NCBI GenBank assembly: GCA_035582835.1
Contig: JAYKAV010002946.1
Span: forward strand, 362,978-426,977
Direction: 5' to 3'
Source: Phoebastria nigripes
Taxonomy: Eukaryota > Chordata > Aves > Procellariiformes > Diomedeidae
DNA length: 64,000 nt
Part shown: one piece after another, positions 49,401 to 60,205 of the stretch
Layout of the letters: each line of letters begins with the position of its first letter
How positions within the stretch are numbered: position 1 is the stretch's first letter
The notes under the pieces: model-generated
Databases searched by the model: none
Told to the model about the DNA's origin: nothing
Seen by the model: the letters and a program-made list of their open reading frames with translations, nothing else
Translations under genes and position numbers: made by a program

Positions 49401-50870
49401 TTTACTTTTCTGTTTTAAAAATGCATATTTATTTTTAAAGAAATATTATTCCTAGTTAGTGAAAAAAAAAACTTTNCATCTTTAGGAAAGGAGAAAAGAT
49501 AAACAAAATGATGGAATAGGTTTGTAGAGTCTCGTAGAAAAAAGTGTCTAGAACTAAATGGTTTTTCTTAGTGAGTAACACTGATTTCCTGGTAGGGAGG
49601 GAGAGAAGTGCAAAATGTCATTTTAATGAAAAGCTATTTGTTTGAGCATTACAGGTTGAGTTGAGCAGGGGATGGTTTACTAACTCCACAATGAAAAATA
49701 TTCCCTTGACCAGAATTTCAGCTACCACACTTCAGGGTCCAGGCACTGACTGGATACAGAAGCCAATATAGGTTCAGAGCAAGGAACTGAAGAGCACCAT
49801 GGGCTGCAACAGTCACTGTCTTCATTGCATATTTCATACAGAAGAGGCAAAATAAAGATGATTTCTGTCCCAGAGTTCAGATAAGCGCCACCAGGAAATT
49901 TCAGAGTTTGGGAAGAAATACGTATCAGTGTATGTATCCTTTATATCCCTTCATATTTTGGCTAAAACTGAAAAGCCTGATTTATTTCTTCCAAAACAAA
50001 TATGAGAAAATAAAGAAGCTATGCTGAGGCAGAAGATCTATTTCTGTCCTATACGTTAAACCTTTGTAAAGAACAACCAACTATGAGCCCATACGATCAT
50101 AGCCCTTCAGTAACAACACGGGGTAATTATTAGTGACTTATGGCAGTAGACAGGTCTTTGTAGAGCACACAAGACTGTAGCAAGGTCTTGGAGACTAATC
50201 ACTGGGATACTTATGGGTTTAGACAGCGCACAAACTGCATAAAAGCAGGAGTAGGAGTCAAGCATGAAGGGTCCATCTGAGGTTTAACTATAGCACAATT
50301 CATCAACACAGCCAAACACAAGAGAAGAAGAAAGTCTCTCTGTATTTATGTATATTCAAAATGGAAGGAAATCTGCTATTTTACATAAATTTTCTTGCAA
50401 AACATTAAGAAAAAAAAAAAATGGCTAAACATACCCAACCTATACAACAAGAACTACCCTAACTAAAGATGACCTGAAGATTTTTTTTTTTAAATTGCAC
50501 AAAGTATTTCCAAATTCTGTTTTCTTTCATTGCAATGGTACAACTAACTCCAAGCTAGAGAAGGTTTTTTGTATCCCTTTTCTTTCTCTCATTCTCACTT
50601 TTTAAATTTTTGCTATCCCAGTGGAAATAGTATAGACCATTCAGAAACTCATTATACCACAATTAAAAACCAGTTTTATTACCTATTTCTCACCATATGT
50701 TCAAGTAATTACAATCAGTGTTAAAGTCTTGTAATTATAGTTTTGTCATGGTTTAACCCCAGCTGGCAACTAAGCACCACCCAGCCACTCGCTCACTTCC
50801 CCCCTGGTGGGATGGGGGAGAGAATCGGAAGGGTAGAAGTGAGAAAACTTGTGGGTTGAGATAAAGACAG

Positions 50871-50876
50871 TTTAAT
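50871..50876 (-). terminator. LTR polyadenylation signal ATTAAA
   Basis: ATTAAA on the minus strand, about 160 nt after the predicted LTR start site, where the R/U5 poly(A) signal of an LTR is expected. It could end either an LTR-driven transcript or a minus-strand host transcript. Confidence 0.6.
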
Positions 50877-51056
50877 AGGTAAAGCAAAAGCCGCGCACGC
50901 AAGCAAAGCAAAACAAGGAATTCATTCACTACTTCCCATCGGCAGGCAGGTGTTCAGCCATCTCCAGGAAAGCNGGGCTCCATCACGCATAATGGTTACT
51001 TGCGAACACAAACACCATCGCTCCGAACGTCCCCCCTTCCTTCTTCTTCCCCCAGC

Positions 51057-51079
51057 TTTATGTGCTGAGCATGACGTCA
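51057..51079 (-). promoter_or_regulatory. LTR promoter: CRE plus TATA-like box
   Basis: TGACGTCA (51072-51079), the full palindromic CRE/ATF site, lies just upstream on the minus strand of CACATAAAG (51057-51065), a TATA-like sequence that looks weakened. Transcription would start about 25-30 bp further on, near 51030, and run leftwards into the plus-strand-left flank. Confidence 0.65.
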
Positions 51080-52074
51080 TATGGTATGGAATATCCCTTT
51101 GGTCAGTTGGGGTCAGCTGTCCCAGCTGTGTCCCCTCCCAACTTCTTGTGCACCTCCAGCCTCCTCGCTGGTGTGAGGAGCAGAAAAGGCCTTGACTCTA
51201 TGTAAGCACTGCTCAGCAGTAACAAAAACATCCCTGTGTTATCAACACTGTTTCCAGCACAAATCCAAAACACGGTCCCATACTAGCTACTATGAAGAAA
51301 ATTAACTCTACCCCAGCCAAAACCAGCACAAGTTTGCACAAAATTAACTGTATGACAGAGTTTTGTATGCCTTATATTTTAGTAATGTTAGTTTTTAATT
51401 ATTTGCACTCCTGCAATGCCTAAAGGCCATTTCAGTAGGAAAATGCATGTAGTAAAAAGACAGATCATGAGGGATATCTTTTAAGAAGTGAGTATTTTTC
51501 TTAAATCAGTCTAATCTAAGATCAGAGACACCAAGCTGTACGATTACCATACAGCATTAGTAAAGGGTAAAGTTAAATTCCTATATTTCCATGTTTTGCC
51601 ACATTTAGTTTGGATTCATTCTCAATTCTCTGACTTTAATATATGAGACATTAGAAGGACTTAGACCATTAAGGTTACTTTCTTAAACTGCTGCCTTTCT
51701 CTCTTGTCCTCAACTCTGTTGGCACCTTTTTCTCAGATTAAAGATGTCCCTCTCCTGCATGCATTTCCTTGTATTTTTTATTTTGCTTCTTTAAATCCAT
51801 GTTTATTTTTTCTGAGAGATATAATCATAAATAGAAAAAAATAAATTCTCCCAGTATGAACCACTTAAAACCTGAATTAGATTCTCAAGAAACTAAGCAT
51901 ATTCGTATATATAGTACTGCACTGTGCCATATTGACAAAACAAGAGCTTAGCTCCAACAAAGTTCTAAACCATGTCTGCTATTTTTATTTTTCCATAAAT
52001 AAATAGCATTAGCCTTCATGGATTCCATAGGAGCATCAAGAATTCACTCATCTTTTTGTACTCAAATTACATAG

Positions 52075-52173
52075 TTTTTTTGTTTTGGTTTGGGGTTTTT
52101 TTTGTTTGGTTTTTTTTGTTTGGTTGGTTTGGTTTGGGTTTTGGGGTTTTGGGGGTTTTTTTGTTTTGTTTTT
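52075..52173 (+). repeat. G/T-only tract with TTTTGGGG-like end
   Basis: Only G and T for about 100 bp. Its right part has G-runs of 2, 3, 4 and 5 (52131, 52136, 52143, 52151) spaced by three or four T, resembling ciliate-type telomere repeats and able in principle to form a quadruplex. Confidence 0.92.
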
Positions 52174-52524
52174 ACAAAAGCCTTAACAAAGACAAAGCGT
52201 AAGTGACCATCATGAAGTAGGTGCTTGTTTCTATTTGATCAGATTTTATGCAGAGAAATTCTTACGACATTGGATTTAGGTTTCAGTATCTCTGTTTCAT
52301 ACAGATGTTTTAACTGATAAGCTGTCATCGTGGATGACATGCTTTTAATAGCAACAGCAACACAGCCAGCACCCTTATAAAATTAAGTCCCTCAGAATTT
52401 CTAGTTTTTAGCATAGACAGAAATTGCTCCAGAGAATGAAAACCCATTATTTCTATTATCTTTATTGACAGTAATTCTAACATCTAATATTTATCTACAG
52501 TATCTGCATTTTTTTCCCCATAAG

Positions 52525-52578
52525 TGGGTTTTTGTGGGGTTTGTTTTTGTTGTGTGTTTTTTTGTTTGTTTGTTTTTT
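52525..52578 (+). repeat. G/T-only tract
   Basis: T-runs with G, GG and GGGG, ending in TTTGTTTGTTTG; 350 bp from the previous tract and in the same orientation. Confidence 0.9.
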
Positions 52579-52889
52579 AAATTACAAATGACCAGGAAAA
52601 TATTCTTTAAAAATTGTGCTGATATACCAACTTTTTTTGAACTATTTAGTAAAATCGTTTTAACACAAATACATAAGAAGGTAATAGCAAAATTTACNGT
52701 ACCATAACCTCTCTGCATGAACCTGAGGAAACTCTCTACACCTTAAAAAAATGAAGTAGCATTTTCTAATCTGCTTAGTCTTAGAAAATTGTTTCTTATG
52801 CTTTCACCACACATTGACACATTCTTGCACATTTTCCTGTTAATTTTCATAATTAATATTTCTAGCAGACATACTTCTAAAGTTGCATT

Positions 52890-52940
52890 TTTATATATAT
52901 ACATATATGAATATACATGCATATATGTATAGATATATAT
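52890..52940 (+). repeat. TA-rich microsatellite
   Basis: Imperfect TATA/CATA repeats (TTATATATATACATATATG and similar). Confidence 0.85.
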
Positions 52941-55900
52941 GAAGTCCAATCATGACAGAAAGGACCATCACTTAAAAAATAAAACATCTTCATTTCAGAA
53001 GGGAAAACTTGGAAGAAGTTAGCAAAAGCAAGATGAAATCACTGAAGTTTTTTGTACCTCTGAAGACATGTTATTAGCAAAAACTGTTCTTAATGATGTA
53101 TGATAAGTTTTAGTGATGACCTGATTCTGTAATCCTACTGAACTCTGAACTGACAGCACTTCTCAGAAACAATGTTTCTTTTCAGGCTTCATAAGAGATC
53201 TCTTGAAGACAGTGTAGAAATTGCAGATCATCAACTAAAATTTAAATTCCATCCAACTCAAATGTTCCCAAAACCTCCTGTAATCTAAAAATCTATTATC
53301 TATTCCTATGCATGCACACACTTAAAAGACACCAAAAGCATCAGTCTATCATTTAGTTCATTGCTTCTGAGATGCAGAATACATGAGCCTAAGTCTTATG
53401 GTTACCTTATAATTAACTCCTCCAGTTTTATTCTGAAATTAATAATAATCATTCACTACTCCATGCATTTAAGTTCAAAATCTTCACATGCATGAGATTT
53501 TATCTTTTAAATATTTCTTTATTAGCTGTAATTTCATTTTTCCTTTGGAGTAAATTTTAGAAGCAGATATGAATGTTCAATGCCCCAAAATGGGACTCAA
53601 GAGACCCCTCTAAATAAAGCAACACGCAATACCAAAATAAGTAGCAAATAGAAGCAACATCCCAGTCAGGAAGACAACAGTGGTAGGGATATATTATGAA
53701 ACGGCACAGCATCACTACATGGTTTTACTCTGAGATGACCATATGTCAGTATGGTCAGGTCCACTGCAGCTCTTGCACTGAAACAGAATTTACTGTGGCA
53801 TTCATTTCCCACAGAGAATTTCTCAAGAATTTCAGCTTCTCAGTTTTGACAGATGATATCTAGTTCCCAAAGTCAAAGACATCTCTGAAAACTGGAATCT
53901 AGCATAAACCTAGCACTGCATCTCCTAGCACTGGAGATGAAATAAAAACAGCGAGCTGCTTAAAACCCCAGTCAGATTCCAATGCTGCAGAGCTTGTTGC
54001 CTTTCAAGAATAAAATCTGTGATCTGGACTACTGACATTTTGGACTTTTCTGTCTTCTTGCCTAAGTAGAACTCACCCTTTGGATACTTGGTCCTCTCGC
54101 CCTTCAGTGAACTTCTCTACCGCATGGAGCCAGGCTGGGAGGGAGCCAAAGCTCAAGTCTGAATTGCACCCAGGAAGCTAGGAGTGAAGAGGAAGGCATA
54201 GAAAATAGCTGCAAAATGCAGGCATCACTGCCGCAGAGCACACTGGCTTCAGCTGCAGGATTTGTCCCATTGCACACACAGGGCTTTGACCATACAAACT
54301 AAGTGCTATGGCCTCTCAAACTCTTTCTAACATATGCTAGTACATACGTATAAATTTTACATATAATAATCAATCAGACCCTCACCTACTAGGTATTCCC
54401 AAAACCAAAGTGAACTGAGAAGAAATAAAAACTAAGTTGATCCTTCATGATGCTGTCAAAGCAAACATATTACGCAGTAGGTATTGTCACGCTGGCCATT
54501 ATGTTAGGGCTGCATGCAGATGACTAGGCTGCTGATGAGATCCTGCCTAACAGACAGGGTGTGAGAAATTGCTGGGCACGGCATAAGAAAGTGTGCCATG
54601 TCCACGTGACAGCTCACAAGGTAAAAAGTTGACAAAAGTTACAGTCAGCAACAGGAGGGGTTGCTGACTTTCGCAGATGGTTATGGGGTTCTTACATGAG
54701 AAACAGTCAAACTGCACAGACAATCGAAGAAGGAAGCATTGGAGAAGCATTAGGAGGCTGTCCTGCATGCCCAACAGTACCTAGGTCACCATTTCAGTGA
54801 TACCGTAAGGCCAAGATTTAGGTATGGATTTAGTAAAACTGGCACCAATGAGGGAAAAGTAATTATGGATAGGTTATTTGGGAGAAGACTGGGGCAAAGA
54901 CAGGGAAATACAAAGGTGATAAAAGGAAGAGTGAAGAAACAGGAAGAAACATAATAAGGTGTGCAAATGTCCCTGTAATCAGGGCTGTCTAGGGATACAT
55001 GTGGCAGCTCTGTGCTCCATCACTGCAGACTAAATGAGGACAATAAAACCAACCTGTTGTTCTGACAATATCACGGGGGCTGAACCCATTTCTGCAGTAA
55101 GAAGGACCATAAGCATGGCAAGAGGGGATGCTTTCCCCTGCAAGCACATGGGAACACCCTAGCAGGGCTGATCCAGCATCCTGTTGCCTGTTGTCACCTT
55201 TTTCATTGACAGGTACAGTCCTCACAGCTTCAACATATTCTCAGTCATTTCCCAATACACTGCTGTATCCTATCTACATTTTATATTAAACATCTGTTAA
55301 AAGTTACATTTTAGGAAGGTGAGGTTACTGTAGTTAGTTTACAAATTGCTACTGCGCCATTAAAAAAAAAAAAAAATTATAATTAGATTTTCCATAGTAG
55401 GTTGATTTGACATTCAGAGTATTTTTCTTGTTTTAGTTTATGATGGGATCACACTCTATAGAATTGTCATTCAATGCACAACAGATTAATTTACTGATTT
55501 AGTTTCATGATCATTTGTTGGGTTATATAGTATTAGGAATAAAACATGAATTATATGCTAGTTAATCAAGTATCTGCTCTATTAAAACAAGTTTTAAACT
55601 AGGATTTCCAATTTTTTGGAAATGCACTCTTTTTAAGACTACATACTTTAATTTACTTTCAATTTCCTTTTTAATTTACTGTATAACCATGGCTACTTCT
55701 ATCTTAAATAAGTTATTCCTATATTTAATGGACAATACATATGAACTGGATTCTACAGTTTGCACATTTTTCCAGATTAAGCATCCACAGACATGAACAA
55801 TCTTCTGACTCATTTTGTCAAAGATGCAAGGAATTACTTTGTTTTCTGTTGCAGACACTCTCAGGATGACCCTTTCATTCTGGAGTTAACCTATCTGAAT

Positions 55901-56570
55901 TACACACCCATTAAATTAAATGAATTGTCAAAGCTGAATCTGACAATTCTGTACAAAAAGCTAATCATCAGGACATTTGTAACGTAACTGTTAAGTGAAC
56001 AATGAGAACTTAAAGTAGCAATATTAAGGTCTGTAAAAGCAGTGCCAATTAGCGCTGTAATTTTTCTAATGTCATACTGTTGCAGCTCCTAATAGTGCCA
56101 TTCATTTAACATGTTAGGTAGGACATAGGCTTAACCTGAAAACTTTATGGCAAACATCATGAGCTTTGAAACTGTTCAGAGTATAATTTTTCCAGTTCGT
56201 ATTTTTGAAGATTAGCTAATCCTTCCATAAACTGCATGTTCAAATATAGCATTTTACTTAAGTATATGGACAGAAATCTCCCACAGCTGAATTATCCTTC
56301 AATATCCAGCCATAATACAGGCAATTCCCACATAGCTCTGTAGCAGTTCTAGCAACACTCATTTCCTCTCCTCCTTACTGCCTCCCCCCCCCGAATGGTT
56401 TCAGTTAGTGCAAAGATGTCTTCAACACCACTTTTTGGTTTGTTTGAAACCTGGAAGCTACAAGCAGATGGAAGAGGGAACTCACACCTATATTGCTGCT
56501 CTTTACTACTTTGTGTTTCAGATANCAGAAATATCTTATCTGCCTATTCCTGATTCTGTTGCCAGCCTCA

Positions 56571-56630
56571 TCTGAAGACTGTTCCTCAGTCCTCCAGGTG
56601 TTAGTCTGAAGTCCTCAGTCCTCCAGCTGT
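56571..56630 (+). repeat. Imperfect tandem duplication (about 30 bp)
   Basis: CTGAAG...TCCTCAGTCCTCCAG(G/C)TGT occurs twice, the second copy lacking about five bases. The two copies are separated by only a few bases. Confidence 0.85.
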
Positions 56631-58282
56631 ACAGCCTGTTGGGAGTCAGCACCAGTATCTTTATGGTTTGGTCACTGAAACATTTCCAAGGCCATGGGCA
56701 AGGCGACATTTTCTCATCACACAGACACACGTGGTACTTGGGAATTGCCACTCTGAACATCTGTATTCTCTACTTCAGTACTGCTTTCACACCTTTTTGT
56801 CCTTCTGGAGATTCAAACCAAAACATACCAAATATTAAAATATGGTTCTAGCTAACAACAGATAAGGCCATACTATTGAGTGTAAAATCTCATTCCTATT
56901 GAAAACTCACTCCTATGATACCATGGAGGTCTTCAAAAAGTTATTTAAGAGGAAGTGAAACACATGAGAGCACAATCTTGAGTCCTGACCATGGTCTGCA
57001 TATACCTGGTACATGGAAATGATGCTTGTGATACAAATTACTAAGGAATTGCTCCCTTTGGGCTGCAGTAGCAAGATAACCTCAAATTTCCCAGAGGAAA
57101 GTCAGCACAGGTATCAATGGCCCTGTCTTAATGCACTTCAAGGGTGATGCACCATATGAGTGAGCACACAGCAAGGAAGGACAGGAAAATACTTCTTAAG
57201 ATTTAATCAGGCCACCTTTTTCTTCCTGATGTTAGTTCATTAATCTCTGCATCTCTTCAAAGCTGTCACAACAGGATTTGTCTTCTCAACTGTTTATTTG
57301 TTTAAAGAACAAAGAGACATATAAACCATGATTTTCTTTTTCCCTCCCCACCCCCAATTTGTCTGGAATATTCATAGGTTTTGCTAGATCAGGCCTCAAG
57401 GTGTCCCATAATCACTGAACATACGTAAAATAAAGTCATCCAACTAAACTTTATCCTCTACATGGTAGTAAGTTGCTTTGGTAAGCTCAAGTCAAACCAG
57501 ACAAAAATAAAATGCATCAGTCCACTAAATAAACAATGAAAAATTTTGTTTCATGAAATAATGTTCTGAGTATTTCATTAATATTTTTCAGATTTTTTTC
57601 ATTCTGAAAAGGAGAGAAAATATTTAATTTCATGTAAGAATAAAAGAAAAGACAAAGTATATCTTGCTTGTTTCATACAGAACTCATGAAAACACCCAAA
57701 ACAAATTCCACAAGACTCTTGTTCTCTGTTGGGCTCACAACAGACTTCAACATAAGCTAATGGGATAGCTATTGGGATGATTTTGTAAAAACATTAATAG
57801 AATAAGTTTTTAAAAATCAGCGATAAAAGCAAACTTTCTTCTTCTTCCATCCATATTACAGGTAAACTGTGTACCTATGTTATTTACAATTGCTATAATT
57901 TTTTTGCCATTAAAACACCATTTGATTTCTTTTAATTCTTGGTTCGTTTAGTGAACAAAAAAGAGAAACACAGAAATTATTTTTTATTTCAATAAATTGG
58001 TTAAAAACTTGCTGACTTTCTGCATAATTTAATATAGAATATTTATAGCTTCAAATGAATTAATCACACCAGCAAATTACAGACATCATTAGTCAATTAT
58101 GCATACCACCACAGGGCGTGCAAATGCGAGACTCCAATCATACAAGATGTCTTCAAGTGTTACTGAAAAGAGCATTAAAAACCATAGGTTAAAGTCATAC
58201 TTGTATGTCACAAATATATGAAATTCCTTTAAGTTTATAGGATTCTCCTCCAGTGGAATGAAATCAAAGTTTACCCACTTAC

Positions 58283-58392
58283 CTCTAAGCTTTTTAATCA
58301 TTTCATTTCTTGCAGATCTGATCTGTTTGTAGAACGTAAACACAATTAGCTCCTCAACTACAGATTGTTTGGGGGGTTTGGGCAACAGAAGC
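58283..58392 (-). other. Weak candidate coding exon (110 nt), unassigned
   Basis: On the minus strand a very strong donor, TTAGAG|GTAAGT, ends at 58283. Upstream is an open frame of 36 codons that reads like protein (LLLPKPPKQSVVEELIVFTF then YKQIRSARNEMIKKLR), rich in charged helix-forming residues. The only usable acceptor is CTGCTAAG at 58393, which lacks a good pyrimidine tract. The frame is closed by a TAA 19 codons' length or less upstream. No family recognised. If real, it enters after two codon bases and leaves after one. Confidence 0.22.
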
Positions 58393-59735
58393 CTTAGCAG
58401 TACATTTGATTAAATAATTATTCCTCCACCTGCTGAACATTTCAGTGCAATAGCAGTTCTTTGGAGAAAAGTGTTTTTTGTCTCAGAAAACAGATTCTTT
58501 AAGATACCCAGTAGAACTAAGAACTCATGTTTAGATGCGTGTAATTAAAATCTTTATCTAAAGGAAATAATTAAAAGGAGTTTTGTTACTACAACATTAA
58601 ATTTGAAAGTTGTTATGTACGCAAGTAAAGACACTTCATTTCTGCAGCATAGCTACACTAACTAGAAGTGCTGTATTCCAGTATATATAATCGGTCAATT
58701 GGGGTCAGTAATTGATTTTGTCAACACCATAAAGCAAGGAGGGGATTTTGGGGCGCACTGATAAGATCCAAAGAACTGCGGTGCAGAGATGCTCATCCAG
58801 TTTAGAGCAGGCTGGTACGGCTACACGGGACAGTAGCAGCGTGGCATAGCAATACTACATCAGGGCCCAAAACCGAGGCCACTTGGCTCTGGCACAGCCT
58901 CACACTGATACAAGTATACTGCTTCTGAAGCTAATTTTGCAGCCAAATTACTTATTTCTGCATCCTGTTCCATATGTGCTGGCCTGGGCAGGATGCCCCA
59001 TTGCAGGTGTCCTACCATAGCACCTCTTCCCAGAGGGCAACACCTGTACTTCGTGCACCACCTACATGAGGACAGTCTGGCAGACACGCTCTCCTAAAAA
59101 AGCATGTGAATGACAAGGATGTAGAGAGCTTCACGAAACACATTATACACAAGAATAAAACTACCTCACAAGCAAGGAAATACAATCAACCTCTGTGGAA
59201 AAAACTAACCAAACAAAAGCTGCATTTGGCAGTACAGCAGCACTACAAAAAGAGATGATGGAAGAGAGTAAAGTATGATTAGAAACTAAATGAGACTACA
59301 GAATTTAGACTAAATTAATTTCTTAATACTTTTTTTTTTTCATATTTGGCCTTGATGCCATCACCTTCATCCTCACAACAACACAGTGAAATCTTTCGTG
59401 TCTTTAAAGTGATCAGAACATCAGCTTCATGGGAAAGATGCTGCATCCAGATACAGTAAACTCACGTGACTAAGCTGAGATAGTCAGGTTGGTACTGGTT
59501 CAGAAAGTCTAAACTCTAATTAAATGAGACAATACTCATTCTTCATATTTTTCATTTAGCTGTTTACATCAATACTTTCATAATAAAAGCCATTATGCAT
59601 CTATTAAGCAACATACTGGTGTGTCTTAACTTGTCTGGAGAAATACAGCTCTGTGTTTGTGGAAAACTCCTATTATATGACCTCCCTTCAGTTATTCCTC
59701 AAATCCTCTCCTGTCCTCGTGGAAATCAACTGTAG
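58393..59735. other. Non-coding DNA
   Basis: No gene supported. A 75-codon minus-strand frame at 58860-59087 lies in a GC-richer patch but has no signature. T-run near 59330-59340. Confidence 0.45.
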
Positions 59736-60205
59736 TTGTTCAGTGAGATTAAGGTTAAAACACCACGTGGCCACTCTGTCCTAACTCATTCTCTGGACTC
59801 CACTTTTTACTCCCCCCTGCACCAAAATGTTCTCCTTAAAATCTTAAATGAAGTTGTATGTCGTTATCCTCAACAAATGCAACCACAGGCAAAGAGCTGT
59901 TTGTTTTCCAGATGGGACCTCTTCATGCAGGACTGCGTACTGGGGCAGTCCGATTCGCGTTCCTTGCATCTCCCCAACAACTTCAGGAAGTATGACTGCA
60001 CATCACCACACCTCATCAGTACCTCTTTTGACTTCAGAGCTTCACACTCAACTTCTGTTCTTAGATCAGTCTTCCCACATTATTTTCAAAGACTATCTAC
60101 CCACCCCTACTTCTTATTTAAGGAGTAGTTTCAGAACCATGATTCATGAGTTTTAATAAACAAACAAATGCTAATTTTCAATAAAGATTTATGTTGGGTC
60201 TGATG
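59736..60205 (+). other. Weak candidate terminal exon: 130 open codons then two AATAAA
   Basis: After CTCTCCTGTCCTCGTGGAAATCAACTGTAG (acceptor-like, ending 59735; shown only as its position and last bases CTGTAG matter) the plus strand is open for 130 codons to a TAG at about 60126. AATAAA follows at 60155 and again at 60180, with T/G-rich sequence after. The peptide is Ser/His/Leu/Phe-rich with no domain I know, and it has no ATG near its start, so it would have to be a 3' exon. The poly(A) signals are clear; the exon is inference. Confidence 0.2.

Larger units (their letters stand above)
43177..50743. other. Mostly AT-rich non-coding DNA
   Basis: No gene supported. A 137-codon ATG frame at 44536-44949 (contains one N) is unassigned and has no splice or poly(A) context. 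The part 47760-47990 is GC-richer with a 67-codon frame, no signature. Small duplications at 44038-44069 and 44095-44121, a hairpin at 45339-45367 and a G-rich tract at 46450-46476 are listed separately or noted here. Confidence 0.5.
50744..51330 (-). mobile_element. Solo LTR of an avian endogenous retrovirus (587 bp)
   Basis: On the minus strand it starts TGTGCTGGTTTTGGCTGGGG at 51330 and ends GGTTAAACCATGACA at 50744, with the TG...CA ends of a retroviral LTR. It is flanked by an exact 5-bp target-site duplication, AGTTT at 50739-50743 and 51331-51335. No gag, pol or env lies beside it, so recombination between two LTRs has removed the interior. Its U3-R-U5 order can be read: CRE and TATA-like box near 51060-51079, poly(A) signal at 50871. 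I know this LTR as common across neoavian genomes; a 5-bp duplication fits an ERVL-like class but does not prove it. One N at 50974. Confidence 0.95.
51331..58282. other. AT-rich non-coding DNA with simple repeats
   Basis: No gene supported. Contains the G/T tracts listed separately, a TA-rich microsatellite (about 52890-52940), a C10 run near 56385-56394, and scattered short frames. GC-richer pieces near 54100-54260 and 54560-55220 have frames of 75-78 codons with no signature. Confidence 0.5.
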
